64,000 nt of DNA from Hyphomonas oceanitis SCH89 (GCF_000685295.1 NZ_ARYL01000018.1:24148-88147); one strand, 5' to 3'; numbered from the stretch's first letter, positions 24,661-34,643 are shown. Program-made: numbers and translations. The notes: a model not told the origin generated them from the sequence alone.

Positions 24661-26733
24661 CTAGCTACCGCTACCCGTTTCGATCTTGGGTGTCAGAAGC
24701 TCCCGGACCAGCCGCAGGGCTTGCCCGCGTGGCCCGGCGAGATCCGGATCAGCCTCAACGACAGCCGTTGCATCTGTCTTTGCAATCGCGAGCAGATCAG
24801 CGTGGCGTGACAGCTCAATCACGCGATAGTCCGTGGCGCCGGCCTGACGCAGTCCCAGCATGTCGCCAGGGCCACGCAGTTTGAAGTCGGCTTCGGCGAT
24901 TTCGAAACCGTCTTCTGTGCGACGCAGAGTCTCCAGTCGTTCGCGCGCTGTCTCCCCAAGTGGAGGGCGATAGAGGAGCAGGCAGAAGGACGGCTTGTCG
25001 CCGCGCCCAACCCGGCCGCGAAGCTGGTGTAGCTGGGCGAGACCAAAGCCTTCGGCACGTTCTATGACCATGATCGTGGCCTCCGGCACATCGACGCCGA
25101 CCTCGATCACTGTGGTCGCAACCAGGATCTTTGTGCGCCCCGTGCGGAAGTCTTCCAGCGCGGCATCCTTTTCGGTCGGCTTCAAGCGTCCGTGAACCAG
25201 GCCGACCGGCACGCCCAGCTGGTCTATCAAGGCAGCATGGCGCCCTACGGCTGTGGAATCATCGTCATCCACATCCACCTTTGGGCAGACCCAGAAGGCG
25301 CGTTCGCCGCGGCGAATGGCGCGTCCCACCGCGTCGATGACTTCATCAATTCGCGTGTCGGGTATTGCGCGCGTCTCAACGGGTTTCCGACCTGCCGGCT
25401 TTTCATCAAGGATTGTTACGTCGAGGTCGCCATGGACGGCTTGGGCCATGGTACGAGGGATCGGGGTGGCGCTCATCACCAGCATGTGCGGGGAGACACC
25501 CTTGCCGACGAGCCGCATGCGATCCTGCACGCCGAACCTATGCTGCTCATCGACGATAATCAGCCCCAGATTCCGAAAAGACACAGATTCCTGAAAGAGG
25601 GCATGCGTACCGGCAACAATCTGGATTGAGCCGTCAGCGATGCCCATCAGCGTCCCCTCACGGGCCGCCCCTTTGTCGCGCCCGGTGAGCGAAGCCACGG
25701 AATAACCGAGCGGCGCCAGAAGATTTGTAAGCGTCTCATATTGCTGTCGGGCGAGCACTTCGGTTGGCGCCATAAAGGCGGACTGGAAGCCCCCGGATAC
25801 CGCCTGTACGGCCGCCATCGCTCCTACGAGCGTCTTGCCCGCGCCCACATCACCTTGAAGCATGCGCCGCATGGGGGACTGGCCTGACATATCCTCGCTG
25901 ATTTCAGCCACGGCGCGCACCTGCGCGCCGGTTTGCTGATAGGGCAGGGAGCGCGCCAGCCGTGATTGTTCGACTGGGGCTTTGGGTATTGGCGGCGCCT
26001 TGCGACGCTTGCGGCTGGCACGCGCCAGCGCAAAGGCCGATTCACGCGCGATGGCTTCATCATAGGCCAGCCTTGTCCGGGCTGATTCAAATGCGGCTTC
26101 GTCGTATCGCACGGGGGCATGCAGCCCGCTCAGAGCGCTGCGAAAGCTCGGCCATCCTCTTTGAGCCACGAGATGACGGTCGCCCCATTCAGGCAGGTCA
26201 TCCGGAACGCTTTCCAGTGCCTGAATAGCGAGCGTATGCACGCGCTTGTTGGTCAGACCCGCAGTTAGTCCGTAGATCGGTTCGACCTCCGGCGGCGGAT
26301 CGCCCCTCTTGGGGTCTACAATGTAGTCGGGATGAGTCATCTGGCGTTCGCCATTGAAATCGTCGACACGGCCGGAGACGATGCGCGTGGCGCCGATCGG
26401 GAATTGTCCCTGAAGCCAACGCCCATCGGCGCGGAAGAATGCCAGCGTCAGGAATCCTGTTCCGTCGAATAGCTGGATTCTGTGGGGGGCCTTGTCAGAA
26501 TAGGGCGCCTGATAGGCATGGACTTCGCCGCTTACGGTCGCGACCTCGCCAAAGACGACCTGATCAAAACCTTCGCGGACGCGCCGGTCGACCCAGCGCT
26601 CGGGCAAATGCAACAATAGGTCCCAAAGCGTATCGCCCCCCACCAGCCTTTCGAGCAGCGGCTTGAGCTTCGGTCCAACACCGGAAAGTGTTTCCAGCCC
26701 TGCAAACATGGGAAAAAGTCGCTCGTCTCGCAT
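24661..26733 (-). CDS. recG: ATP-dependent DNA helicase RecG
   Basis: 690 residues. An N-terminal wedge/OB domain (MFAGLETLSGVGPKLKPLLERL) precedes a superfamily 2 helicase core: Walker A DVGAGKTLVG near residue 293, DEQH box DEQHRFGVQDR near 392, TATPIPRT, and motif VI QLRGRVGRG. RecG remodels stalled replication forks and Holliday junctions. It faces sdhE divergently, the common alphaproteobacterial recG/sdhE/mfd arrangement, and converges with the DUF502 gene with 14 nt between stops. Confidence 0.96.
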   Translation of the reverse strand: MRDERLFPMFAGLETLSGVGPKLKPLLERLVGGDTLWDLLLHLPERWVDRRVREGFDQVVFGEVATVSGEVHAYQAPYSDKAPHRIQLFDGTGFLTLAFFRADGRWLQGQFPIGATRIVSGRVDDFNGERQMTHPDYIVDPKRGDPPPEVEPIYGLTAGLTNKRVHTLAIQALESVPDDLPEWGDRHLVAQRGWPSFRSALSGLHAPVRYDEAAFESARTRLAYDEAIARESAFALARASRKRRKAPPIPKAPVEQSRLARSLPYQQTGAQVRAVAEISEDMSGQSPMRRMLQGDVGAGKTLVGAMAAVQAVSGGFQSAFMAPTEVLARQQYETLTNLLAPLGYSVASLTGRDKGAAREGTLMGIADGSIQIVAGTHALFQESVSFRNLGLIIVDEQHRFGVQDRMRLVGKGVSPHMLVMSATPIPRTMAQAVHGDLDVTILDEKPAGRKPVETRAIPDTRIDEVIDAVGRAIRRGERAFWVCPKVDVDDDDSTAVGRHAALIDQLGVPVGLVHGRLKPTEKDAALEDFRTGRTKILVATTVIEVGVDVPEATIMVIERAEGFGLAQLHQLRGRVGRGDKPSFCLLLYRPPLGETARERLETLRRTEDGFEIAEADFKLRGPGDMLGLRQAGATDYRVIELSRHADLLAIAKTDATAVVEADPDLAGPRGQALRLVRELLTPKIETGSGS

Positions 26734-26832
26734 CTCAAAACTCTAGGCGTGCCCGCCCGCGCACACAATGCGTGGTTTACCTGTCCCTCCCACCGCCTAT
26801 ATCCTCCGAAGCAGACTGGTCTGGAGCTATTC

Positions 26833-27093
26833 ATGGAAACAAGACGCCGAAAACTCACGTTCCGGGCCTGGCGGCGCGGTTTCCGCGAAATGGACCTTTA
26901 TATGGGCTCGTTCGCGGATAAATTCCTTCCGGATTTCAATGAGGCTGAACTGGACGAATTCGCGCGCCTGCTGGATGTCCCGGATTGGGAAGTTTACGCA
27001 TGGCTGATTGGTCAGCAAGAAGTCCCTGACAATCACAAGGGCCCAGTGCTGGACCAGCTGATCGCTTTCCGCTACGCCCCGCAGGCAGGCTGA
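26833..27093 (+). CDS. sdhE: FAD assembly factor SdhE (succinate dehydrogenase assembly factor 2)
   Basis: 86-residue helical protein of the Sdh5/SdhE (DUF339) family: RRKLTFRAWRRGFREMDLYMGSFAD gives the basic-Gly helix equivalent to the RGxxE surface, followed by FARLLDVPDWEVYAWLIG. It promotes covalent attachment of FAD to SdhA. I chose ATG 26833 with GGAG at 26823-26826; an earlier frame start at 26749 would overlap recG's promoter region and is unlike the family. It lies 47 nt before mfd. Confidence 0.92.
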   Translation: METRRRKLTFRAWRRGFREMDLYMGSFADKFLPDFNEAELDEFARLLDVPDWEVYAWLIGQQEVPDNHKGPVLDQLIAFRYAPQAG

Positions 27094-27140
27094 ACGAGTC
27101 AGTCCCTGCGCCTCAACCAAATTCTCTGCAAAAGATCAGG

Positions 27141-30100
27141 ATGACACCCGCCGACCTTCTCAAGTCCTTGAGCGGCCCCGCCAGCTTTGCCGGCGCACCC
27201 TTCGGTACGGACCTGATTGCATTCTGTAATGCCTTGGTCGCAAGGGGCGGTATCGGACTCTACGTCACGCGCGACGACAAGAGCGCCAACACGGCTCGGC
27301 GCCTTGCACAATTTATCACGCCGCGCCTCGATAGTATCGACATACCCGGTTGGGACACACTGCCCTATGACCGGATCAGTCCATCCCCTAGTGTCGCGGC
27401 ACGCCGATGCGCAGGCTTGGCCCGGGTCGCCCGGCATGACAACTCGCAAGGGCCCCTCTTGGTGGTCACAACGGCGACATCGCTCGTCCAGCGCGCGCCT
27501 CCCGTTGCCACGCTTCGCCGCGCATCGTTCTCCGTTTCAATCGGACAGTCTGTCGCTCAAAAAGACCTTACAGATTATCTCGCCGTGAATGGGTACGTTC
27601 GCGCGAGCACAGTGCGCGAGCAGGGCGAATTCGCGATCCGTGGCGGCATTATTGATATCTTTCCGCCGACGGCTGGAGAACCCTACAGGCTCGACTTCTT
27701 CGGCGATACGCTGGAGACTCTGCGCACATTCGACACCGAAACCCAGCGCTCGACAGGGGACGCGCGTTCAGTCGCCTTCGCGCCTGTCAGCGAAGTCCTG
27801 TTCGATGATAAGATCCTGAGTGGTTTTCGGGAGCGCTATCTGGCCACGTTTGGACCGCCATCGGGTGATCAGATGTACGAGTCGGCTCGCGCTTCCATCC
27901 GTCGGCAAGGCGTCGAGGCCTGGCTTCCGCTTTTTCACGACCATCTGGAAACCTTGTTCGATTATGTTGGCGAGAACGCCCTCGTAGGGCTCGGACACCT
28001 CGCGCCTGAATCGGCTTTTGAGCGCCTCTCTCAAGCACTCGATTATTATAACGCCCGGCTCGATGCTGCGGGCGGCGATGCTCACTCAGCGCGTGTGCTC
28101 GCACCCTCGACCCTCTATTTGGAACCAGACGAAGTAGATCAACTGCTTGCAACGCATGCTGTCGTGAAATTCAGCCCGGCTGAAGCGTCAGGTGGGGCCT
28201 ATGACATGGGTGCCCGCATTGGTCGGGACTTTGCGCCCGAACGGCTGCGGTCCGACCAGAACATCTTCGAATCTGCTATAGCGCATGCCCGTGCGCTCTA
28301 TGCGTCGGGTAAGCCAGTTGCCTTCGCCGCATGGTCTGCTGGCTCGACTGATCGCCTCATCAATGTCATGGCGGACCACGGATTGCCGGATCTTGCGCAG
28401 GTTCATTCGCTCGAAGCGGCCTGCAAGACAGACTTCACCGTTGTCGAAATACCGCTCGAGTCCGGTTTTGTTTCCCCCGAGATTGCAGTCATCTCCGAGG
28501 CCGACATACTCGGTGACCGCCTCGCAGCCCCGCGCCGTCGGCGCAAATCTGCCAGTTTCATCACTGATGCAACCGCGCTATCGCCTGATGATCTTGTCGT
28601 GCACGTCGATCATGGTGTTGGACGCTATGTCGGCCTGAAAACGTTGGAGCTGACAGGCGCTCCCCACGACTGCCTCCAGCTCGAGTATGCTGGCGGCGAC
28701 ATGATCTTCCTGCCGGTAGAGAATATCGACCTGATCAGCCGGTATGGCTCTGAAGAGTCTGAGAGCCAGCTGGACCGCCTCGGTGGAGCGGGCTGGCAGA
28801 CGCGCAAGGCCAAGGCCAAGAAACGCATCCTTGAGATGGCGGCTGAACTCATGGCTGTCGCTGCCGAACGAGCCCTGAAACGCGCAGAAGCGCTGTCGGC
28901 AGGGCAGGGCATGTACGAAGAATTCGCGGCGCGCTTCCCATATGAGGAAACGGATGACCAGCTAAACGCGATCGAAGATGTGCTTGGGGATCTGGCCTCC
29001 GGTCGCCCAATGGATCGTCTTATCTGCGGCGATGTGGGCTTTGGCAAAACCGAGGTCGCTCTTCGCGCCGCTTTTATGGCGGCGATGAGCGGAAAGCAGG
29101 TTGCGGTCATTGCGCCAACAACTTTGCTCGCGCGTCAGCACTTCAAGACATTCTCCGAACGCTTTGCTGGCTGGCCCCTCAAGGTTCGCCATCTCTCACG
29201 GCTGGTGGGTCAACGGGAATCTGTGGAAACGCGCGACGGCCTCACAGACGGCAGCGTGGACGTCGTTGTGGGAACGCACGCGCTGCTCGCAAAGGGCATG
29301 GACTTCAAACGCCTTGGCCTCCTGATCGTCGATGAGGAGCAGCGCTTCGGCGTGAAGCACAAGGAACGCCTGAAAGAGCTGAAGGCCGATGTGCATGTGC
29401 TAACGCTCTCTGCAACGCCAATTCCCCGCACACTGCAGATGGCACTCACGGGTATCCGCGATCTCTCCATTATCGCCACGCCGCCCGTGGATCGTTTGTC
29501 GGTTCGGACCTATATCACGGAAGAGGACACGGTCACTTTGCGCGAAGCACTGCTGCGCGAAAAGTATCGCGGTGGCCAGGCCTTCTTCGTCGCACCACGT
29601 ATCCAGGACCTCGACAAGCTGGAGCAGTTCCTGTCGACGCAGGTTCCCGAAGTATCCTTCGTTGTGGCGCACGGCCAGATGGCGGCGGGCGAACTCGAAG
29701 ACATCATGAACGCCTTTTATGAGGGCAAGTATGATGTTCTTCTGTCGACCACGATTGTCGAAAGCGGCCTGGATATACCTCGCGCCAACACGCTTATCAT
29801 CCACCGCGCCGACATGTTCGGTCTGGCCCAGCTTTACCAGCTGCGTGGCCGCGTCGGACGCTCCAAACTACGCGCCTATGCCTATTTCACCACGCCGCGT
29901 GACCGGGTTGTGACTGAGATGGCCGAGAAGCGTTTGAGGATTCTCCAGTCGCTGGACAGTCTCGGCGCCGGCTTCCAGCTTGCCAGCCACGATCTCGACA
30001 TGCGCGGGTCGGGTAACCTGCTGGGCGACCAGCAGTCTGGCCAGGTCCGGGAAGTGGGTGTGGAACTCTACCAGTCCATGCTCGAAGATGCCGTCAAGGC

Positions 30101-30605
30101 GCTTCAGGCCGGTGCGCGGGACGAAGACGAAGTCGTGGATGACTGGTCGCCACAGATCAATCTTGGCGTCGCGGTGCTGATCCCCGAAGACTATGTCGAG
30201 GATCTCACGATCCGTCTCTCGCTTTACCGGCGTCTAGCAGACATCAGCACGGCCGAGGAACGCGAGTCCTTCGCTGCTGAACTGATTGACCGTTTCGGAC
30301 CGTTGCCGGAGCCGACGCGGCAGCTGCTGGAAGTCACTGCGATCAAGGTTCAGTGCAAGGCACTGGGTATCTCCAAGCTGGATTCAGGTGTTAAAGGCGC
30401 GGTGTTCGCTTTCCGCCCTGATACGATCATGGACCCCGCACGCCTTATGGAACTCGTCCGGACACGCCCTAATGTTCTGAAGTTGCGTCCGGCGGATTCA
30501 AAACTGGTCCACTCCGGCCTGGGCGGAGAGCCCGAGCGACGTCTTGTGGCCGTTAAAGCATTCCTGAAGGAACTGGAGGCCGTTGTGGGCCGCGTATCGG
30601 CCTAG
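27141..30605 (+). CDS. mfd: Transcription-repair coupling factor Mfd
   Basis: 1154 residues, full length. An N-terminal UvrB-homology region (GGIIDIFPPTAGEPYRLDFF) is followed by an RNA-polymerase-interacting domain (VVHVDHGVGRYVGLKTLEL), an SF2 translocase core with GDVGFGKTEVA near residue 630, DEEQRFG near 731, SATPIPRTL and QLRGRVGRS, and a C-terminal TRCF domain (LPEPTRQLLEVTAIK). It displaces stalled RNA polymerase and recruits UvrA. Its stop shares CTAG (30602-30605) with the convergent GGDEF-like gene. Confidence 0.97.
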   Translation: MTPADLLKSLSGPASFAGAPFGTDLIAFCNALVARGGIGLYVTRDDKSANTARRLAQFITPRLDSIDIPGWDTLPYDRISPSPSVAARRCAGLARVARHDNSQGPLLVVTTATSLVQRAPPVATLRRASFSVSIGQSVAQKDLTDYLAVNGYVRASTVREQGEFAIRGGIIDIFPPTAGEPYRLDFFGDTLETLRTFDTETQRSTGDARSVAFAPVSEVLFDDKILSGFRERYLATFGPPSGDQMYESARASIRRQGVEAWLPLFHDHLETLFDYVGENALVGLGHLAPESAFERLSQALDYYNARLDAAGGDAHSARVLAPSTLYLEPDEVDQLLATHAVVKFSPAEASGGAYDMGARIGRDFAPERLRSDQNIFESAIAHARALYASGKPVAFAAWSAGSTDRLINVMADHGLPDLAQVHSLEAACKTDFTVVEIPLESGFVSPEIAVISEADILGDRLAAPRRRRKSASFITDATALSPDDLVVHVDHGVGRYVGLKTLELTGAPHDCLQLEYAGGDMIFLPVENIDLISRYGSEESESQLDRLGGAGWQTRKAKAKKRILEMAAELMAVAAERALKRAEALSAGQGMYEEFAARFPYEETDDQLNAIEDVLGDLASGRPMDRLICGDVGFGKTEVALRAAFMAAMSGKQVAVIAPTTLLARQHFKTFSERFAGWPLKVRHLSRLVGQRESVETRDGLTDGSVDVVVGTHALLAKGMDFKRLGLLIVDEEQRFGVKHKERLKELKADVHVLTLSATPIPRTLQMALTGIRDLSIIATPPVDRLSVRTYITEEDTVTLREALLREKYRGGQAFFVAPRIQDLDKLEQFLSTQVPEVSFVVAHGQMAAGELEDIMNAFYEGKYDVLLSTTIVESGLDIPRANTLIIHRADMFGLAQLYQLRGRVGRSKLRAYAYFTTPRDRVVTEMAEKRLRILQSLDSLGAGFQLASHDLDMRGSGNLLGDQQSGQVREVGVELYQSMLEDAVKALQAGARDEDEVVDDWSPQINLGVAVLIPEDYVEDLTIRLSLYRRLADISTAEERESFAAELIDRFGPLPEPTRQLLEVTAIKVQCKALGISKLDSGVKGAVFAFRPDTIMDPARLMELVRTRPNVLKLRPADSKLVHSGLGGEPERRLVAVKAFLKELEAVVGRVSA

Positions 30606-31861
30606 GCGGCTTCGAGACGCATGAACGGTCCCTGCAGGCCAGAATCAAGGAACGTTTTTGCGGAATGATAGGCGCGCTTTTCGACGACACGCCAGTTCAG
30701 AACAACGTCAGACAGCGTGTCCAGGTCTGCGACATGAGTTGCTATCCGCGTCGCAAGCCGGGCTCCGCCGCGATAAGGTGTCGTTGGCAAGGAGATGCCA
30801 AGGATACCTGCCGAAAGAGCGGCCGCGCAGTCTGTTTCCCGCAGTAGCGGTTGTAGACAATCAGCCAGGGTTTTCAGCACCCTTCTTTCACTGCGGCGCT
30901 CACCGGTCAGTTTCAGCATGACTAAGCTTAGGGGCTCGGCTCGCTGCTCTGCCACTTCTATTTGCCGCTCAAGATGTGATTCAAGAAACCGGCGGGAAAA
31001 GAGCCCTGTCGCCAGGTCTCGGGCCGCCGGGGCAAGTGCCGTCGAGGGCGTGATGGGCCGCATCGCATTATAGCGGCGCGCCAGCACGTCTATACGATTT
31101 GCGACGAGGGAGGCCTTATCCTGGCACTCAATGATTTCGTCTGCGTAGGCTTGAATTGATTTCATGGCCTCGGATGTCTGGCTCTCACCGTTTACGAGGG
31201 CAAAGATCGGAACATTGTTCAGCATGTCGCCGGATGGTGGGCCTTCGATGTAAGCCGTCTCAAGCGCTTCTTCGGAAGTAAGGTCGAATAGCGCTGCGGC
31301 GAACCTTCGGCTCGACAGGTAGTCCCGGACCGTGCTTCGGGAAATCGCGGCCGTCAGCGACAGTCCGCGCGCCTTTAGGGCGCCCTGCAGAGACAGGAAT
31401 ATGGGTGAACCTTCGCCGACATAGATAAGTTCGGGACGCGCGTCACCGGGGGTGACGGGCGGCGCCAACCCGAATTCGCGGGCCGTTTCTGCGCGGATGG
31501 ACACTTCCATATTGCGGGATTCGCGCCGCGACAGCGCAGCAAGCCGCCCCTTGAGCATTGTAAGGTCGCGGTCACGCCGCAGCGTGATGACGTCTGAAAG
31601 ATTGAGGCCAGTATCTGCCACATCGAGAATCGCCATCGGACGGGACAGACCTGCAGCACATGCCCGGGCGCAATGTTCCAGCGTCATCCGCGTCACACTT
31701 GCGATATCGACGAGGAGAGGGCCGGTTGAATTGAAATCTAGCGGTTGGCTGGCAGGATAGGGCCTCATTCCGCTTGATCGCATGCGCGCAAGGATCATTT
31801 CGAGGCGAGGACTGGTCGCAGCGATTTCGATAGGTGGGTCCAGATAGGACGTATCAGACAT
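30602..31861 (-). CDS. PopA-like degenerate GGDEF protein with two receiver-like domains
   Basis: 419 residues. Two receiver-like regions without clear phosphorylation sites (about 45-135 and 143-262; the second begins PELIYVGEGSPIFLSLQ and has AALFDLT near 189-194 and NNVPIFALVNG near 215-224) lead into a GGDEF-like domain at about 281-410 that starts RDLATGLFSRRFLESHL. The I-site RxxD is kept (RETD, 341-344), but five residues later SAGIL replaces the GGDEF/GGEEF active site. It should therefore bind c-di-GMP without making it, the plan of Caulobacter PopA, which couples c-di-GMP to CtrA degradation. Orthology to PopA is inference. It is convergent with mfd; its promoter lies in the 112-nt gap shared with the next gene. 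Confidence 0.72.
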   Translation of the reverse strand: MSDTSYLDPPIEIAATSPRLEMILARMRSSGMRPYPASQPLDFNSTGPLLVDIASVTRMTLEHCARACAAGLSRPMAILDVADTGLNLSDVITLRRDRDLTMLKGRLAALSRRESRNMEVSIRAETAREFGLAPPVTPGDARPELIYVGEGSPIFLSLQGALKARGLSLTAAISRSTVRDYLSSRRFAAALFDLTSEEALETAYIEGPPSGDMLNNVPIFALVNGESQTSEAMKSIQAYADEIIECQDKASLVANRIDVLARRYNAMRPITPSTALAPAARDLATGLFSRRFLESHLERQIEVAEQRAEPLSLVMLKLTGERRSERRVLKTLADCLQPLLRETDCAAALSAGILGISLPTTPYRGGARLATRIATHVADLDTLSDVVLNWRVVEKRAYHSAKTFLDSGLQGPFMRLEAA

Positions 31862-31973
31862 GAAACACTCAAAACGCTTCGAAGGGCGACGCTAGGACAC
31901 CCCTTTCTTTTGCGCGTTCGACACTTAATGTTCCGCTAATCAGGCCCAAAGGGCCCTAATTGAACGGGAGAGA

Positions 31974-33074
31974 ATGATGGCAAGCGGGCCACTGGACGGT
32001 GTCAGGATTGTTGAGTTTGCAGGGATCGGCCCCGGGCCGTTCTGCGGCATGTTGCTGTCCGATATGGGCGCAGACGTTATCCGGATAGACCGCCCCGGCG
32101 ATGGCAAGCCGGGACGCGCGGCAGATGTCATGAGCCGTGGCCGACGCTCCATCAGCTTGAATCTCAAGGATCCCGCTGATGTCGAGACCGCCCTGAAGCT
32201 GATGGAAAGGGCTGATGGCTTGATAGAGGGATTCCGCCCCGGTGTGATGGAACGCAACGGTCTTGGTCCGGATGTCGTACTCGGTCGTAATCCCAAGCTC
32301 GTCTATGGTCGCATGACGGGGTGGGGGCAATATGGCTCGCTCTCGCAAGCGGCCGGGCACGATCTCAATTACATCTCCCTTACAGGCGCCCTTTACGCGA
32401 TGGGCCGGAAGGGCGAGCGTCCGAGCCCGCCCCTGAATCTTGTCGGTGATTATGGCGGCGGAGCCCTCTACCTGGCGATGGGGCTCCTCGCCGGCATCGT
32501 GAACGTCAAGAATGGAGGCAAGGGTCAGGTGATTGATGTGGCCATGACGGATGGCGCGGCCTCTCTCGCGACCATGTTCTTTGGTATGAAAGCCATGGGC
32601 GTCTGGACCGATGACCGCGAATCGAACCTGCTCGATGGCGGTGCCCACTTCTACGACACATATGAATGTGGCGATGGCCAATGGGTCTCTATCGGTTCGA
32701 TCGAGCCGCAATTTTATGCACTCTTGCTGGAAAAGGCCGAGATTACCGATCCGGAATTCAAGGCGCAGATGGACCGCTCCAAGTGGGGCGATCTCAAAGC
32801 CAAGCTGACGGCGCTGTTCAAAACGAAGACGCGCGATGAATGGTGCGCCATCATGGAGGGCACCGATATCTGCTTTGCGCCGGTCCTTTCCATGGCTGAA
32901 GCCCCGAACCACCCACATAATGCCGAGCGCCAGACATTCGTCGAAGTCGAGGGGGTGATGCAGCCAGCGCCAGCGCCGCGCTTCTCTGGCACGCCCGCAG
33001 AAATCCAACGGCGGCCCGCAGGGCTCGGCGAGCATACCGAGGAAATCCTGCGCGATTGGCAGGTCAGCCGCTGA
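31974..33074 (+). CDS. CaiB/BaiF family protein, alpha-methylacyl-CoA racemase-like
   Basis: 366-residue class III CoA-transferase fold. It opens PLDGVRIVEFAGIGPGPFCGMLLSDMGADVIRIDRP, and AMACR-type blocks follow: GHDLNYISLTGAL, GDYGGGALYLAMGLLAGI, VAMTDGAASLATMFFG and GAHFYDTYECGDGQWVSIG. These favour 2-methylacyl-CoA racemase over a true CoA-transferase: it epimerises (2R)/(2S)-methylacyl-CoA for beta-oxidation of branched or steroid side chains. ATG 31974 has GGGAGAG close by; a second ATG at 31977 has better spacing. Substrate uncertain. Confidence 0.85.
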   Translation: MMASGPLDGVRIVEFAGIGPGPFCGMLLSDMGADVIRIDRPGDGKPGRAADVMSRGRRSISLNLKDPADVETALKLMERADGLIEGFRPGVMERNGLGPDVVLGRNPKLVYGRMTGWGQYGSLSQAAGHDLNYISLTGALYAMGRKGERPSPPLNLVGDYGGGALYLAMGLLAGIVNVKNGGKGQVIDVAMTDGAASLATMFFGMKAMGVWTDDRESNLLDGGAHFYDTYECGDGQWVSIGSIEPQFYALLLEKAEITDPEFKAQMDRSKWGDLKAKLTALFKTKTRDEWCAIMEGTDICFAPVLSMAEAPNHPHNAERQTFVEVEGVMQPAPAPRFSGTPAEIQRRPAGLGEHTEEILRDWQVSR

Positions 33075-33227
33075 GTCGAAGGCGGTGCTGCTCGCCTCTC
33101 AGGTGAACGGAACATAACAGAGGGTCACCGCTCCGTTCAGGTTGCCAAGACTATAATCATGACTGTCGGTGCCGCGTTTTTAGGCTATTTGCCCGAACAA
33201 AGCCTGACGTCCTTCTTGCTTTACCTT

Positions 33228-33255
33228 GGCCGTCCTTCGGGGCGGCCATTTTCTT
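33228..33255 (+). terminator. UUCG-tetraloop terminator-like hairpin
   Basis: GGCCGTCC and GGGCGGCC (8 pairs including one G-U) close a TTCG tetraloop and are followed by ATTTTCTT. It lies 153 nt after the racemase-like stop and 60 nt before the dipeptidase start. The 240-nt gap also has TATAAT at 33152-33157 without a matching -35. Confidence 0.7.
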
Positions 33256-33314
33256 GCGCTGTTGCAGTTTAGCGATATGGTCCCGCTCATTCTAACGAGT
33301 ATGAGGGCTGAAAA

Positions 33315-34571
33315 TTGAAAATTGCGATAACGAGCGTACTGGCTCTGGCTCTGGTGGCCTGTTCCCAGCAGAAGGCTCCTGCGCCTGCCGAACCGGAAGC
33401 CGTTGCGGCACCGAAGACGGCAGCAGAAATCCATGACGAGATGCTAGTGCTCGATACGCACCTCGACACACCTGCCAACTTCTCAAAGGCCGATTTTGAC
33501 ATCATGGCCGATAATCCGAGCGTTCTGGGCAGTGTCCAAGTCGACTTGCCGAAGATGAACCGCGGTGGCCTCGACGGTGGCTTCTGGGTGACCTTCACGC
33601 CGCAGGGCCCGATGGACCCAGCCTCCTATGAGGCCGCGAAACAGGCTGCGCTGACCCGCAACCAGGAAATCCATGACATGGTTGCGGCTCATCCCGAATC
33701 ATTCGAGCTTGCCTACACGTCTGAAGATGCCGCCCGAATCGCCGCAACCGGCAAGAAGGTCGTCTATATGTCGATCGAGAACAGCTATCCGCTCGGCACG
33801 GACATCGGCATGGTAGAGGAATTCTACAATCGCGGCGTTCGCATGATTGGGCCGGTCCACTTCCGCGACAACCAGTTCGCCGACAGCGCAACGGATCTCG
33901 GTGCCAATGACTATGGCGGCCTGAGCCCGCTCGGCGTGGAACTGATCAAGGAAGCCAACCGACTCGGCATGATGGTCGACGGCTCGCACGCCTCTGATTC
34001 GACGGTTGATGACATCATCGAACTGTCGACGACGCCGATCATGCTGTCCCATACAGGCGTGAAGGCCGTTTATGACCATCCGCGCAACATTGACGATGAC
34101 CTGATGCGGAAGGTCGCTGATGATGGCGGCGTTATCCAGATCAACGCCTATGGCGGGTATCTGGAACAGCTGACCCCGACGCCGGAACGCCAGGCCGCAC
34201 TCGACGAGATGCAGAAGGAATTCGAGGGCATTTCTCCTGCGACCGCTGACGCAGAGACCCGGGACCGCTATATCGCCAAAATGGAAGAAATTGACGCCCA
34301 ATTCCCGGCGCCACGCTCGACTTTCGAAAAATTCCTCGAACATATGAATCATGCGCTTGAGGTCGTAGGCCCGGATCATGTCGGCATGGGCGCTGACTGG
34401 GATGGCGGTGGCGGTGTTGTTGGAATGGAAGACGTTTCATTCCTGCCTAGAGTGACAGAAGCCCTGTTGGCCGAAGGCTATTCCGAGGAAGACATCCAGA
34501 AAATCTGGAGTGGCAACATGCTGAAACTGATGAAGCAGGTGGAAGACGCTGCGGCGCCTAAACCCGAATAG
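33315..34571 (+). CDS. Membrane dipeptidase, M19 family lipoprotein
   Basis: 418 residues. A lipoprotein signal peptide has lipobox LVAC with the lipidated Cys at 16, then an Ala/Pro-rich linker. The catalytic domain is renal-dipeptidase-like (M19): metal ligands in DTHLDTP (H49, D51), bridging Glu in SIENSYPLG, and His in VDGSHASD and LSHTGVKAVYDHPRN, ending VGMGADWDGGG. It would hydrolyse dipeptides, probably D-amino-acid-containing ones, at the cell envelope. The start is TTG 33315, with AGGG at 33303-33306. A hairpin terminator lies 60 nt upstream, so it has its own promoter. Confidence 0.92.
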   Translation: MKIAITSVLALALVACSQQKAPAPAEPEAVAAPKTAAEIHDEMLVLDTHLDTPANFSKADFDIMADNPSVLGSVQVDLPKMNRGGLDGGFWVTFTPQGPMDPASYEAAKQAALTRNQEIHDMVAAHPESFELAYTSEDAARIAATGKKVVYMSIENSYPLGTDIGMVEEFYNRGVRMIGPVHFRDNQFADSATDLGANDYGGLSPLGVELIKEANRLGMMVDGSHASDSTVDDIIELSTTPIMLSHTGVKAVYDHPRNIDDDLMRKVADDGGVIQINAYGGYLEQLTPTPERQAALDEMQKEFEGISPATADAETRDRYIAKMEEIDAQFPAPRSTFEKFLEHMNHALEVVGPDHVGMGADWDGGGGVVGMEDVSFLPRVTEALLAEGYSEEDIQKIWSGNMLKLMKQVEDAAAPKPE

Positions 34572-34614
34572 GGAAGGGGAATGCAGAATTCGCGGGTTTG
34601 GTGATCTTCAGACC

Positions 34615-34643
34615 TTGCAAAGCCTGTTGGGCGTCTGTATGAG
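34615..34643 (+). promoter_or_regulatory. Possible promoter of rpmF
   Basis: TTGCAA (34615-34620), a 17-nt spacer, then TATGAG (34638-34643); each hexamer matches the housekeeping consensus at four of six positions with ideal spacing. It ends 50 nt before the rpmF start in the 122-nt gap after the dipeptidase. Confidence 0.4.

Noticed and set aside
31956..33035. Long open frame antisense to the racemase-like gene (359 codons)
   Set aside because: No recognisable domain, and the plus-strand gene is a clear full-length family member.
33152..33157. TATAAT as a promoter -10 before the dipeptidase gene
   Set aside because: No acceptable -35 lies 16-18 nt upstream, and a terminator-like hairpin lies between it and the gene.
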